NCBI GenBank assembly: GCA_910589275.1
Contig: CAJUTH010000028.1
Coordinates: 1 to 49,510, forward strand
From: an uncultured Dorea sp.
GTDB lineage: Bacteria; Bacillota; Clostridia; Lachnospirales; Lachnospiraceae
Reading direction: 5' to 3'
Length of the DNA stretch: 49,510 nucleotides
The notes below the pieces were generated by a model. It had not been told where the DNA came from. It saw only the letters and a list, made by a program, of their open reading frames with translations, and ran no database searches. A program made the position numbers and the translations under genes. Below, one piece after another: positions 34,988 through 44,136 of the stretch (within the stretch, counting starts at the first letter, position 1; every line of letters begins with the position of its first letter).

Positions 34988-36469
34988 TTATTCTTTTCTG
35001 TTATTTTTTACAATCTGTATCAAACTAACCAGCTCAGATACTTTAAACCCTATAAAAAACAAGAACAAAATATAGGCGATACATCCTGCAGCCAAACTCA
35101 AAATAATATTTAAATCAAATATTATAATTACGCTTCCTAATAATAATGCAACGAGTATTCCTGCAAAATATGGCTTACTCGGTTTTACACGATATTTCTC
35201 ATTATGAGCCAAGACATACATGGGAATAAGCTGCGCAATCAAAACTCCCGTCCCTTTTCCCAATATCAAACTCATAATCTTTAATTTATCAAACAATGCG
35301 ATCGTTATGCCAATTTGAATTGATATTTGCAAAAAACTATTAATAAATCTTAACCGATTCATTTCCAGCGAAACTACCAGCGACGTATTAATCCTTGATA
35401 AAGCTGTCGCGCTATATGCAACTAAATACACCACTAGTAAATTTGCATAATCCAAATAACCCTCTCCAAATATTCTCATAATAATCTGAGAACATGCAAT
35501 CAATCCAATAACAATAGAGTCAACAAACAAGACAAAATATCGCTCCATTTTCTCATAGGAATTCCGAACCAATTGCGTTTCCTTCATAGCGATTATATTA
35601 GAAAAATACGGAACCGTAACACTATAAATCATATTAGGAACATATTCAACAACTGCAATAACTGAAAGTATCGCCTGATAATACCCTAATTGGCCCATAC
35701 TTCCCAGTGACACCAAAAATAATTTATCTACATTATTATAAATATAAGAAAAAATACTTTGAGCATAAGAAGAAAAATTAAAATTACGAATTCTCTTCGG
35801 CCAATAAAATCGAAAATTCTTTGAAAAAACGATATTTTTTTTCAGCCAATACAAACCTATACACAAGGCGGCCGCGTCAGAAAACGCCCTTGTTATCAGG
35901 ACTACTATAAGTATATTCTCAATTAACCATTGAAGATCAACAAAACTTATCGCTACCAGTACAACTGGAAGAATAATACTGTTAAGCTGAACCATTATTT
36001 TGGAAATCCTTGCTTCCAGCACCGATATCAGCAAATTAGAAACCAGCGCCATAATCATATAAAACAAGCCTGTCAACATAACTGCCGCAAGCCTGTTTCC
36101 AAACGTCATTCCCCCTATCAATTTGCTTGATATTGCCGGGACAAATAAAATGATCGTCCCAAATACAATATACATTCCAAATGTAAGTATGCTAAGTGAA
36201 AAAAATATATTTGTCCGCTCTCTATCATCGCCGGCTTTTGGAATAAAATTACTTAAAACCGCAGAATCGCCAACAATTACAAATGTATTAATCGTAGAAA
36301 TAAAAATCGAAACAATCGCATATTGCCCCAAAACTTCAGGAGCAATCCGCCCAAGCAACGCGTTTGTCAGCCATGAACAAGCCATACAGACCACAGACGT
36401 TATCATCAGCCACTTTGCGCTCACAACCGCTTTTTTCTTTACTTCCTGAATCTTTAAATTATCATTCAT
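34988..36469 (-). CDS. wzx: Wzx-type repeat-unit flippase
   Basis: 493 residues, about 14 membrane helices, MOP-superfamily polysaccharide transporter. The N-terminal ALLGRIAPEVLGQYAIVS and the pairing of charged residues in the helices are typical. It flips undecaprenyl-pyrophosphate-linked repeat units to the outer face of the membrane. Wzy lies 26 bases upstream in the same operon, and the Fe-S protein follows after 52 bases. It is strongly AT-rich in keeping with the cluster core. It is the only Wzx in the window, so either both initiating PGTs feed it or a transporter for the rhamnose polymer lies elsewhere. Confidence 0.93.
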   Translation of the reverse strand: MNDNLKIQEVKKKAVVSAKWLMITSVVCMACSWLTNALLGRIAPEVLGQYAIVSIFISTINTFVIVGDSAVLSNFIPKAGDDRERTNIFFSLSILTFGMYIVFGTIILFVPAISSKLIGGMTFGNRLAAVMLTGLFYMIMALVSNLLISVLEARISKIMVQLNSIILPVVLVAISFVDLQWLIENILIVVLITRAFSDAAALCIGLYWLKKNIVFSKNFRFYWPKRIRNFNFSSYAQSIFSYIYNNVDKLFLVSLGSMGQLGYYQAILSVIAVVEYVPNMIYSVTVPYFSNIIAMKETQLVRNSYEKMERYFVLFVDSIVIGLIACSQIIMRIFGEGYLDYANLLVVYLVAYSATALSRINTSLVVSLEMNRLRFINSFLQISIQIGITIALFDKLKIMSLILGKGTGVLIAQLIPMYVLAHNEKYRVKPSKPYFAGILVALLLGSVIIIFDLNIILSLAAGCIAYILFLFFIGFKVSELVSLIQIVKNNRKE

Positions 36470-36495
36470 AGTCTACTTATTCTCCATTCCGCAGT

Positions 36496-37551
36496 TCACG
36501 CTGTCCAGAACTGATATGGAATAATTGACGAATTATCCACACGGCATATAATACAAATGTAATATGTAAATAGCCCAAAACAAAATAGTACGCATACCAG
36601 ATTCCTCATCTGGCGCTCCTTTATCAAACGAATCGTTCTTGGCATAGTAAATAATAATACCATATCATAATATACCATAATTCTATCTGCAACGCCCATC
36701 TGCAACGCTAATACATTAAACATAATTGCAAGCAGCAAACAATGAAGCTCTAATCCCATTTCTTCTTTCGTTCCCCGTATAACCATTAGTACAAGTATTA
36801 ATATAGAAATATGAATCAAGAGCATACCTCCACCATTTCCACTTCCTATTCTCTTTATATAGCTTTCATAATGCACTAACTTCGCCAAAAAAGTCAATAT
36901 CTCTTTGCCAAATACAAGAAAAACAACATCTGCCGCCAGCATAAGTCCTAAATATGTTTTACTTATTCTGATTTTTGATAAAAAGAAAACCAGTATAAAG
37001 CATAAAGCAGTCTTATGGAATAGACCCGCCGCCAATACAACAAGTAAGAACTTAATAAATTCATTTTGCTTTACATATTTATAGCTTAATAGAATAATCC
37101 CCATTGCAACAGCCTGTCTCAAAGTCGAAAAAGGTTTTATATATAACCCCATAGTTATATACATAAAAAAACTAAGCCATGCCATACTGGAATATCTATA
37201 TATAGAAACCACAGTGAACCCGACCGCAATCGCCGCTACTGCGACCAGTAATATGCGCGGTGACTTATGGATACAATATAGAAGCTTATTAAAAATAATG
37301 TATCCTATTTCACAATCTTTTTGGTTGTATTCAAAAAAAATCTCCGGCCAAGATAACTCTCCCCAAAAAGAGTACCATGGTATATACCTCACCAGATCGG
37401 TTCCTATATTATCTCCCCGAAGAGCCAGAACTAAAAACAGCCACAAACCAACACTCGTAACATATAATTCTTTTTTATATTTTATTGATGTCATATGGAC
37501 AATCGGATAACCTACAATAACCACACCCAAGCTTACTAAATAGATCAGCAT
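36496..37551 (-). CDS. Wzy-type polymerase (EpsG family)
   Basis: 351 residues with about ten membrane helices. The EpsG-family pattern is present: ALRGDNIGTDLVRYIPWY in the first extracellular loop, a stretch ending CEIGYIIFNKLL, then SSMAWLSFFMYITMGLYIKPFSTLRQAVAMGIIL. The conserved LRxxxVGxDxxxY-type loop and the RQ motif are those of Wzy polymerases that join repeat units outside the membrane. It lies between the nucleotide-sugar dehydrogenase and wzx. GGTGG precedes the ATG. Confidence 0.9.
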   Translation of the reverse strand: MLIYLVSLGVVIVGYPIVHMTSIKYKKELYVTSVGLWLFLVLALRGDNIGTDLVRYIPWYSFWGELSWPEIFFEYNQKDCEIGYIIFNKLLYCIHKSPRILLVAVAAIAVGFTVVSIYRYSSMAWLSFFMYITMGLYIKPFSTLRQAVAMGIILLSYKYVKQNEFIKFLLVVLAAGLFHKTALCFILVFFLSKIRISKTYLGLMLAADVVFLVFGKEILTFLAKLVHYESYIKRIGSGNGGGMLLIHISILILVLMVIRGTKEEMGLELHCLLLAIMFNVLALQMGVADRIMVYYDMVLLFTMPRTIRLIKERQMRNLVCVLFCFGLFTYYICIICRVDNSSIIPYQFWTA

Positions 37552-37614
37552 GATTCCACCAGATATCTTTCTTAAATATTTAAAAATTCTATACCAAATA
37601 GTCTGTTTCCGCTG

Positions 37615-38931
37615 TTAAAGCCTCCAGTAGGAATATCCGTGCTCCATATATTCCCTCTTGTCTAATAACCCTTTAATATCAATCATAACTTTCCGCCTTT
37701 GATTAGTAATACGGTACATTTTATCAAAACTCTCCCTTGATATTGATTGGAATTCTTTATGTGCAACTGCCAAAATAATCGCGTCTACCTCTTTAATATC
37801 CTTCATATTCTGTAATGTCACACCATATAAACGTTCTGCCTCTTGTTTATCGGCTATCGGATCAACTATGATTGGATTTATAGCATATTCTTCTAATTCT
37901 TTTACAATATCAATAATTTTCGTATTTCTCGTGTCAGGACAGTTTTCTTTAAATGTAAAACCCAAGATAGCTACCTTCGCATTCCTAATTGGTATATCTG
38001 ACATAATAAGTTTCTTGATTAAAGATTCTACCACAAACTTACCCATGTCGTTATTAATCCTTCTCCCGGAAGTTATAATCTGCGAATGATAACCAGCTTC
38101 TTCGGCTTTATAAGTTAAATAATAAGGGTCGACGCCTATACAATGTCCTCCAACCAAACCGGGCATGAATTTTAAGAAATTCCATTTCGTCCCCGCCGCT
38201 TCCAATACGGCCTTGGTGTCAATACCCAATCTATGGAATATAATAGACAACTCATTCATAAATGCAATATTAATGTCCCTCTGGCTATTTTCGATAACTT
38301 TAGCCGCTTCTGCAACCTTAATACTCTCAGCTCTAAAAACCCCAGCTTCTACCACCAATTCGTATATTTTAGCCACTTCGTCCAGAGTCTCTTCATCCAT
38401 GCCAGATACGATCTTTGTAATGGTTTCCAGTCTATGCACTTTGTCGCCAGGATTAATCCTTTCAGGAGAGTACGCCACTTTAAAATCTATGCCGCATTTT
38501 AAACCGGATTCCTTTTCCAGTATAGGTACGCATATTTCTTCCGTAACTCCTGGATACACCGTTGATTCATAAGTCACAATAGTCCCTCTCGTCAAATTAC
38601 GCCCTACAACCCTGCTGGCATTTTCGACAGGGGATAAATCCGGCATATGTTCATTATTAATCGGTGTCGGAACAGCAACAATGATAAATTTTGCTTCTTT
38701 TAATCTGCTTTCGTCTGCTGTAAATTGAACCGTACACTTAGCAATCTTGTCGTTCCCCACTTCATTTGTAGGATCAAATCCCTTTTTATACTGTTCAATC
38801 TTTTCCTCATTCACATCAAAGCCGATAACCTCAACCTTTTCCGCAAACGCAACTGAAATAGGCATTCCCACATATCCTAATCCTACCAATGCTAATTTTT
38901 CTTTCTTGTTAACTATTTCATCATATAACAT
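37615..38931 (-). CDS. UDP-N-acetylhexosamine 6-dehydrogenase (WbpA/TviB-type)
   Basis: 438 residues. NAD fold LALVGLGYVGMPISVAFAEK, VAVPTPINNEHMPDL, YESTVYPGVTEE, YSPERINPGDKVH, and the catalytic VGGHCIGVDPYYLTYKAEEAGYH. The last motif, with the following SGRRINND, separates WbpA/TviB (UDP-GlcNAc or UDP-GalNAc to the uronate) from UDP-glucose dehydrogenases. The product would be an N-acetyl-hexosaminuronic acid donor. It overlaps the propeller-GT4 gene by 11 bases, with AAAGGA seven bases before its ATG. Its product could be the substrate of the Gfo/Idh oxidoreductase downstream. Confidence 0.92.
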   Translation of the reverse strand: MLYDEIVNKKEKLALVGLGYVGMPISVAFAEKVEVIGFDVNEEKIEQYKKGFDPTNEVGNDKIAKCTVQFTADESRLKEAKFIIVAVPTPINNEHMPDLSPVENASRVVGRNLTRGTIVTYESTVYPGVTEEICVPILEKESGLKCGIDFKVAYSPERINPGDKVHRLETITKIVSGMDEETLDEVAKIYELVVEAGVFRAESIKVAEAAKVIENSQRDINIAFMNELSIIFHRLGIDTKAVLEAAGTKWNFLKFMPGLVGGHCIGVDPYYLTYKAEEAGYHSQIITSGRRINNDMGKFVVESLIKKLIMSDIPIRNAKVAILGFTFKENCPDTRNTKIIDIVKELEEYAINPIIVDPIADKQEAERLYGVTLQNMKDIKEVDAIILAVAHKEFQSISRESFDKMYRITNQRRKVMIDIKGLLDKREYMEHGYSYWRL

Positions 38932-41296
38932 TTTTTTGTCCTTTCAGCATCGAACAATATAGTCTCTGGTATTTTTCACTCATTTTCTCACTAGCAAAGT
39001 TCTCTGATATATAATTCTTAATCTGTTCTCTGTCCGTATTCTTTATATTCATTGCCATCTCATTTATTTTTTGCTGCAAACAATCGGTATCTTGAACATT
39101 AAAAAACATGACTCCATCTAAAGACTTCTTAAATATCTCCCTGTGCTGCGGTATGTCTGACAATATCATAGGCAGCCCGCAAGCCCCCGCTTCAAGAACC
39201 GTGTTAGGCAATCCTTCTGACAGTGCGGCAGAAATATAACCATCTGCTAGTTTCAAGTAATCATTTACATTTGATACATGCCCTAACAAACGAATATCCG
39301 GATCCTCAAACTGCTTACATTCTGCTTCCAGTTCCCCTGTTCCCAATACAAGCAAAACACAATCCTGTTTTTTTTCACTTTCATGAAACGCCTTCAATAT
39401 TGTCAATGGATCTTTTCTTGCTATCAAACTTCCAACTACAACAAAAACTATCTTTTCCGCACCAATCCCATATTTTTCTCGTAATAATTGTCTTTCTTGC
39501 ACGGAACAATCCGAATACCTTTCCGTATCAACTCCATTCTGTATGGAATAAACCTTTTTTTTCAAAAACGCTTGATACATAGCCTTCAGAGTATTGGAAC
39601 AACAAATAGGGTACTTTATTTTTTTAATTGCACGGCAGTGGATCCGCGCCATAACCATCCCCTTTACTTTTCCAAATTTAGGAACATAGTCCTCAAACAC
39701 ATAATTCCGTATCGAAGCACAGTGTAAAAGATTCCCCTTCAATCCACTTATTGCATTATCCGGCCTGATTCCGCTCGTATGAATAATATCCGGCGCTAGT
39801 TTCTGTATTTCATTATTTAATACTTTTTTCCCTTTAAGTATAAATTCCTTTCTGCCAAGCCCAAGCGTTCTCACTGGAATCTGTGCCTCCAAAAACAACT
39901 GGATCTTACTGTCTTTTGGCTCCTTGGATAAAGTCAATATACTTGGCTCAAACAACTCCTTATCCAGATTGCGAATAATCCCATATAATTGATTCGTCGG
40001 ACCTGTATCCCTCAACGTCGACACAACATATAATATTTTAATTTTATTTTTTTTCAATGGTATTACATACATTCCTCGATACCCTTCATGCACGCTGTCG
40101 ATACAAATTTCCGTTCCTTCCCGATTCCACCTTGGATGCAGATCACACCTTGTATCATTATCATATTTAAACGGACTGAACACCTTTGCCAGCGTATATG
40201 TTTTATCACTGCATGTATCGTTTAGAAACACCGAAGCCATACGGATTCTATTTGGATAACAATCCGTAACCACAAATCTACCATTCGGCGAATAACTTGG
40301 ATGTCCATCCGTTTGAAGGCACTCTCTCCATTTCATTTCATAATTCCGCGTCCTATCCTTCAACAAATAATAGGCATCTCCCGTCTCACGCTTTCTTGCC
40401 CACGCTAAAATCTCAGTGTCATTCTTCCAAAAACAATGAGAAACCATATCGTCGTCACATAAAACATACGGTTCTGAAGCATCCATATTCATAGTAATAA
40501 GGCGGGTATATTTTTTTCCATTTTTTATCCATCTGTGAAGCACCATAAACCGTGTTCCAGATGGATTAACCATAATATGGTTTACTTTATGCTCCGCCCC
40601 TTTCATCTCTTTCCTTGGAGCAATTTTTACTAAGTCAGTATACTTTAATAATGGCTGTATCTCTCCTGTAGACAAATCCAATCGGCTAATACATACTGAA
40701 TCAGGACACAACTGACCGCTCGACTTATCTGGAAGATTTGAATAACCATAGCCAGGCCTCATCCTATGCAGTCTAGAAAAATCAAGGCTCAAGGCATATC
40801 TTCCCTGACTATCCACCGCATATACAGGAACACCGTACGTTTTCCTTTCTCCGCTGTAAATATCCATTACAACCGATACATACTTTCCACCTATAAAGTC
40901 GTTATAGAGAACTTTATCTTTAAAATCAGGTCCCATCCATTGAAGCATGCACCCTTGCTGAACGTTCCATGTATGCGAAACTGCAATTACTTTATATGAA
41001 TAATTATTCTCTGTATCAAATAAAAGTATCTCGCATGGTTCTTTTGGCGCTGCTTCACGAGAAGCATCTTTCACCCGAACCCCCAGCATATACCTTCCAT
41101 CCGCATTCCATGGCGACTTATCATAATATCCAAAAAAAGTTTCTTCTCCCGCCCCGGAAATCCGACATAAATCACCTTCTGCTTTAATTTTGGAATGCAA
41201 ACAGTACATACTTCTCTGATACACCCTTTTTACAGCCTTTTTAAATTTGGGATTCCCTCTTAGCATCTCATTAATTCTCTGTTCTATTCCTGCCAC
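38921..41296 (-). CDS. Beta-propeller/GT4 glycosyltransferase fusion
   Basis: 791 residues, two modules. Residues about 45-415 form a TolB-like beta-propeller: GYYDKSPWNADGRYMLGV, DSQGRYALSLDF, HKVNHIMVNPSGTRFMVLHR, GHPSYSPNGRFVVTDCYP and HPRWNREGTEICIDS look like successive blades. Residues about 418-791 are a GT4 enzyme: IKILYVVSTLRDTGPTNQL, VVVGSLIARKDPLTILKAF and the E-x7-E motif SEGLPNTVLEAGACG. There is no signal peptide, so the propeller is cytoplasmic, and it may bind the acceptor chain or partner enzymes. Start: GTG at 41296 with AAAAGG eight bases upstream, four bases after the GT2 stop. The join has no frameshift or extra start codon. Such propellers also occur alone in O-antigen loci, from memory. 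Confidence 0.88.
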   Translation of the reverse strand: MAGIEQRINEMLRGNPKFKKAVKRVYQRSMYCLHSKIKAEGDLCRISGAGEETFFGYYDKSPWNADGRYMLGVRVKDASREAAPKEPCEILLFDTENNYSYKVIAVSHTWNVQQGCMLQWMGPDFKDKVLYNDFIGGKYVSVVMDIYSGERKTYGVPVYAVDSQGRYALSLDFSRLHRMRPGYGYSNLPDKSSGQLCPDSVCISRLDLSTGEIQPLLKYTDLVKIAPRKEMKGAEHKVNHIMVNPSGTRFMVLHRWIKNGKKYTRLITMNMDASEPYVLCDDDMVSHCFWKNDTEILAWARKRETGDAYYLLKDRTRNYEMKWRECLQTDGHPSYSPNGRFVVTDCYPNRIRMASVFLNDTCSDKTYTLAKVFSPFKYDNDTRCDLHPRWNREGTEICIDSVHEGYRGMYVIPLKKNKIKILYVVSTLRDTGPTNQLYGIIRNLDKELFEPSILTLSKEPKDSKIQLFLEAQIPVRTLGLGRKEFILKGKKVLNNEIQKLAPDIIHTSGIRPDNAISGLKGNLLHCASIRNYVFEDYVPKFGKVKGMVMARIHCRAIKKIKYPICCSNTLKAMYQAFLKKKVYSIQNGVDTERYSDCSVQERQLLREKYGIGAEKIVFVVVGSLIARKDPLTILKAFHESEKKQDCVLLVLGTGELEAECKQFEDPDIRLLGHVSNVNDYLKLADGYISAALSEGLPNTVLEAGACGLPMILSDIPQHREIFKKSLDGVMFFNVQDTDCLQQKINEMAMNIKNTDREQIKNYISENFASEKMSEKYQRLYCSMLKGQKNVI

Positions 41297-41300
41297 TTCT

Positions 41301-42131
41301 TTATCCTTTTCTCAAAAAATTCATATATATAAATTTTCTTGCACGATTTCCCAATTTTCTTACAGTTACTCTAATAACCAAATTTCTTATATATTCCAAA
41401 CGATTTATCATTTTATAATTCAGCATTAACTGCTGAATTTCACGTTCAAGCTTAATATAATTCTTCCCGCCCCGCCGCTTATACATTCCGTTTCCGGTTC
41501 TGGCTAAAGCTAAAACTACTGGTATGTTTTTCATTCTATATCCGGCATGAATCATCCTTATCCATAAATGATAGTCCTGCATATTACGCAAATCTGCATA
41601 ATTACCACACTCTAACACCATGCTTTTGCGAAACATAACCGTCATATGATTAAACGGAGATCTTACTTTCACCCTTTTATAGATCTCATTTTGGCTTATC
41701 GGAACGGTTCTTGTTGCCTGCGGCTGCTTTGGATCTGTGTCAAATTCCCGGATATACCCTCCCAAAAGTGCAAGCTCCGTATCGTGCTGAAATTCCTTGA
41801 TCTGCAGTTCAAAACGATTCCTGCACGCAATGTCATCCGCATCCATGCGGGCGATAAGCTCATTCCTGCATACTTCAACTCCTCTTGCCAATGTCAGACC
41901 CAGCCCCACATTTTGGGGATTAACTACATGTGTAATTAGCTGGGGATATTTTTGCTTGTATTCGCCAATAACTGCAGACAATTCCACGCCAACCGGTCCG
42001 TCCTGCATAACAACGATCTCCTCCGGGAGAACCGTCTGCTGTATTATGCTGTCCATTGCCGATGCAAAATTTTGCTTGTCATCATTTTTATAAACCGCCG
42101 TCAATACCGAAAAAGGTATCTTCTTATCCAT
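41301..42131 (-). CDS. GT2 glycosyltransferase (AmsE/EpsE-like)
   Basis: 276 residues. Family 2 transferase: FSVLTAVYKNDDKQNFASAM, VVMQDGPVG, GLGLTLARGVEVC, the metal site IARMDADDIAC, and the acceptor-side PFNHMTVMFRKS with NMQDYHLWIRM. These motifs match AmsE/EpsE-type enzymes, which often add galactose or GlcNAc to the lipid-linked first sugar. Its ATG shares one base with the stop of the chain-length gene (TAATG), so translation is coupled. It is the first glycosyltransferase of the operon and therefore a candidate for the second sugar. Confidence 0.92.
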   Translation of the reverse strand: MDKKIPFSVLTAVYKNDDKQNFASAMDSIIQQTVLPEEIVVMQDGPVGVELSAVIGEYKQKYPQLITHVVNPQNVGLGLTLARGVEVCRNELIARMDADDIACRNRFELQIKEFQHDTELALLGGYIREFDTDPKQPQATRTVPISQNEIYKRVKVRSPFNHMTVMFRKSMVLECGNYADLRNMQDYHLWIRMIHAGYRMKNIPVVLALARTGNGMYKRRGGKNYIKLEREIQQLMLNYKMINRLEYIRNLVIRVTVRKLGNRARKFIYMNFLRKG

Positions 42132-43408
42132 TATCTATCCTTTCTGACGATCGCCCCAAATATATGTGCGTCTCTTCTCTGCATCATCTCAATTATCTTT
42201 TCGATCTGCGTATAAGAATCCTTTGCTAAAGCGATATATAAAATAATCTCATCAGCCTCGTCAATCTTTTTAAATGTTTCCACTCCATACTCCAAGCGAT
42301 TCATATACTCAACATCAACAGTATCCAGCCCGTCGTTTATAAATTTTAACCCTATTTCCGGTTCTTTTCGCATCCCAACTATTAGAAATTTTATTTTACG
42401 CGAACACTTTTGTGCTTCATGAACTAAATCATATTTTATACATTCGTACACATTCTCATTATCATTCCGCTTTTTCTCGCCTTTCAAAATCCCCAATATG
42501 TTCAAATGATACAGGTTTTCCACTTCACCCGTAGTCTTTACCTTATTATTTAAAAGATATAATATACATAGGAATACGCCTGCAAATAACACTCCGCCAA
42601 CCGCGCTAAGAATCAAAAACTTAACTATTGTTATATATCCTATCTCATTCTTCGCCGCTGTACCTCCCTCGGCCAGTTGATTCTTTTTTATTTCAAGCTG
42701 TTGTATTGCATCAGTCAATGTAGTGATATAGGAAGGCTGGATATAGGATAACTGTTGCATTTGCTTCACACACAGATCTGCATCTGCTATTGCATAGGTT
42801 TCCCTATTGTCTACCGTATATTGGAATTCCCCATAAGTATTACCCATACTTTGGAGTACCTCATCAACCGCTTTTTCCGCTTCTGCAGCAATTCTTTCGC
42901 AAGTCTGCTCATCTTTCCCCTTGATTACCAGTTCAAATCCCGATGCATCTCCATCCGCTCCTATCTTGCTAATTTCAAGAATCTCCTCTATATACTGCAC
43001 TTCATCTACATAATCAAGATTCTCTGTAATCTCTTTACAAACCGTGCCATGCCGATGGATAAGCTGCTCGCACACGAGTGGATTATCCAATTTATACTGA
43101 ATAGATTTCACCTGTACTCTCCCCGCATCAATCTGCATAAGCAAAGAATGATGCACGTACTCGTAATTACCTCGTATTTTCTCTTCCAAAAGCCTGATGT
43201 GGTTGTCATACTCTTCTAATGATATAACATATGGTCCTTCTTCGATTTTTTCCGGTACACTACGTACAGCGCTCACATATTCATATAAAAATATACTTGC
43301 TCCCGTAACAAACGCGATAACTAACGCCATTTTCCATCTATAAAAAATCCAAACAATAACTTCCTTAATATCTATTTTCTTCTCTTTTGAATTTACTATA
43401 TCGTTCAT
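42131..43408 (-). CDS. Wzz/YveK-type chain-length protein with pseudo-BY-kinase tail
   Basis: 425 residues. The Wzz plan is a cytoplasmic start, a first membrane helix (about 28-47), a long extracellular alpha-helical region and a second helix (about 264-288). It is followed by a cytoplasmic domain of about 130 residues that aligns by eye with bacterial tyrosine kinases of the CapB/YwqD type: KFLIVGMRKEPEIGLKFI stands where the Walker A strand should be but lacks GxxGxGK[ST], while ADEIILYIALAKDSYTQIEKIIEMM resembles the conserved C-terminal helix. No kinase, tyrosine cluster or phosphatase gene is present nearby. It sets polymer length and may hold the assembly complex together. It is the first large gene of the operon; AAAGGA precedes the ATG, which overlaps the stop of a leader ORF. 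Confidence 0.88.
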   Translation of the reverse strand: MNDIVNSKEKKIDIKEVIVWIFYRWKMALVIAFVTGASIFLYEYVSAVRSVPEKIEEGPYVISLEEYDNHIRLLEEKIRGNYEYVHHSLLMQIDAGRVQVKSIQYKLDNPLVCEQLIHRHGTVCKEITENLDYVDEVQYIEEILEISKIGADGDASGFELVIKGKDEQTCERIAAEAEKAVDEVLQSMGNTYGEFQYTVDNRETYAIADADLCVKQMQQLSYIQPSYITTLTDAIQQLEIKKNQLAEGGTAAKNEIGYITIVKFLILSAVGGVLFAGVFLCILYLLNNKVKTTGEVENLYHLNILGILKGEKKRNDNENVYECIKYDLVHEAQKCSRKIKFLIVGMRKEPEIGLKFINDGLDTVDVEYMNRLEYGVETFKKIDEADEIILYIALAKDSYTQIEKIIEMMQRRDAHIFGAIVRKDR

Positions 43409-43506
43409 ACAACTTTATCCTTTAATCTCCGTACTTTTCTTTTTCCCGACGTCCTGTCTTTATAAATACAATCAAAAAGCCTTTTTCCTGTATATTCTTC
43501 ATCCAT
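43405..43506 (-). CDS. Putative 33-residue leader ORF
   Basis: ATG at 43506 to a TGA that overlaps the wzz start as ATGA. The product would be a basic 33-residue peptide beginning MDEEYTGKRLFD and ending LKDKVV. The promoter-distal arm of the terminator-like hairpin is inside codons 7-10. A GGGAG site lies 12 bases before the ATG, which is longer than ideal. Translation through it would melt the hairpin and deliver ribosomes to wzz. It might be a chance frame. It resembles nothing I know. Confidence 0.4.
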   Translation of the reverse strand: MDEEYTGKRLFDCIYKDRTSGKRKVRRLKDKVV

Positions 43507-43520
43507 AGCAGAAAAAGGCT
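43478..43520 (-). terminator. Terminator-like hairpin in the leader of the wzz operon (attenuator candidate)
   Basis: AGCCTTTTTC pairs with GAAAAAGGCT (ten pairs) around an internal loop of about 20 bases, followed on the minus strand by TTTTGATTG. It begins roughly 15-20 bases after the probable transcription start of the promoter at 43540-43569. It could also stop transcripts coming from gtrA. Confidence 0.65.
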
Positions 43521-43539
43521 CCCTCTATTTGATGCCTTA

Positions 43540-43569
43540 ATTATAACACAACGTACCTTCTGCTGACAA
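43540..43569 (-). promoter_or_regulatory. Strong extended -10 promoter of the wzz operon
   Basis: Minus strand -35 TTGTCA (43564-43569), 18-base spacer and TGT-TATAAT extended -10 (43540-43545). It lies just past the gtrA stop. It should drive the wzz-to-TupA operon of about 15 kb through a 130-base leader. Confidence 0.8.
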
Positions 43570-43600
43570 GCCCTTACACTTTTCGACCGCCTGCTTAACA

Positions 43601-44005
43601 CTACCTAAATATAATCAATCTACTTGCCATATAATTTAAAAGGATGACAAGTATATTCGCCGCCGCTTTAACAAATACATCGTCAAATTGGAGCAGCGTG
43701 ACAAATACGAACATGCACAGCCAGTCAATCACCCCTGTCGCCAAACGACATGCAAAGAACACACTGACCTCCTTCGCGACCTCAGCAGTCGAATGCGCCT
43801 TGCTTTGAAAAACCCATTCCCTATTTGTAAAATAAGCAAACAAGACAGCCGCCATCCAAGCCAGAATTGTGCTCGGCATAACGGGAAATCCGAATAGATG
43901 CGCGGCAATCCAATACGTAAGGATGTTCACTATTGTTGTCAAAACGCCAAATATTATATATGGAATAAAATTCTTATATTTTTCATATAGTTCTTTATAT
44001 GACAT
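43601..44005 (-). CDS. GtrA family flippase
   Basis: 134 residues with four membrane helices: FIPYIIFGVLTTIVNILTYWI at the start, WMAAVLFAYFTNREWVF with the family's conserved asparagine-arginine, then two further helices, ending in LLNYMASRLIIF. GtrA proteins are thought to flip undecaprenyl-phosphate-linked single sugars for side-branch addition. They normally work with a GtrB-type GT2 and a GT-C enzyme. Such partners lie at 46933-47664 and 47698-49374, separated from it only by the XRE gene and a decayed gene block. A strong promoter lies 75 bases upstream. Confidence 0.93.
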   Translation of the reverse strand: MSYKELYEKYKNFIPYIIFGVLTTIVNILTYWIAAHLFGFPVMPSTILAWMAAVLFAYFTNREWVFQSKAHSTAEVAKEVSVFFACRLATGVIDWLCMFVFVTLLQFDDVFVKAAANILVILLNYMASRLIIFR

Positions 44006-44078
44006 TTCATTTCGACCTCACTTCTTGCACATATTGTTTTAGGATTAAAAAACCTATGCCAAGCGCTATTCCCAATTT

Positions 44079-44107
44079 ATTATATATTCATCAATATTAA
44101 ATTGCAA
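44079..44107 (-). promoter_or_regulatory. Promoter of gtrA
   Basis: Minus strand -35 TTGCAA (44102-44107), 17-base spacer, -10 TATAAT (44079-44084). It lies between the XRE gene stop and gtrA. Confidence 0.7.
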
Positions 44108-44136
44108 TAAAAAACAAAAAATACCGGCCGAAACCC

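Noticed and set aside
43579..43588. GGCGGTCG on the minus strand, similar to the ops/JUMPstart core GGCGGTAG
   Set aside because: It lies upstream of the -35 of the wzz promoter, so it would not be in the transcript, and RfaH-type ops sites are proteobacterial.
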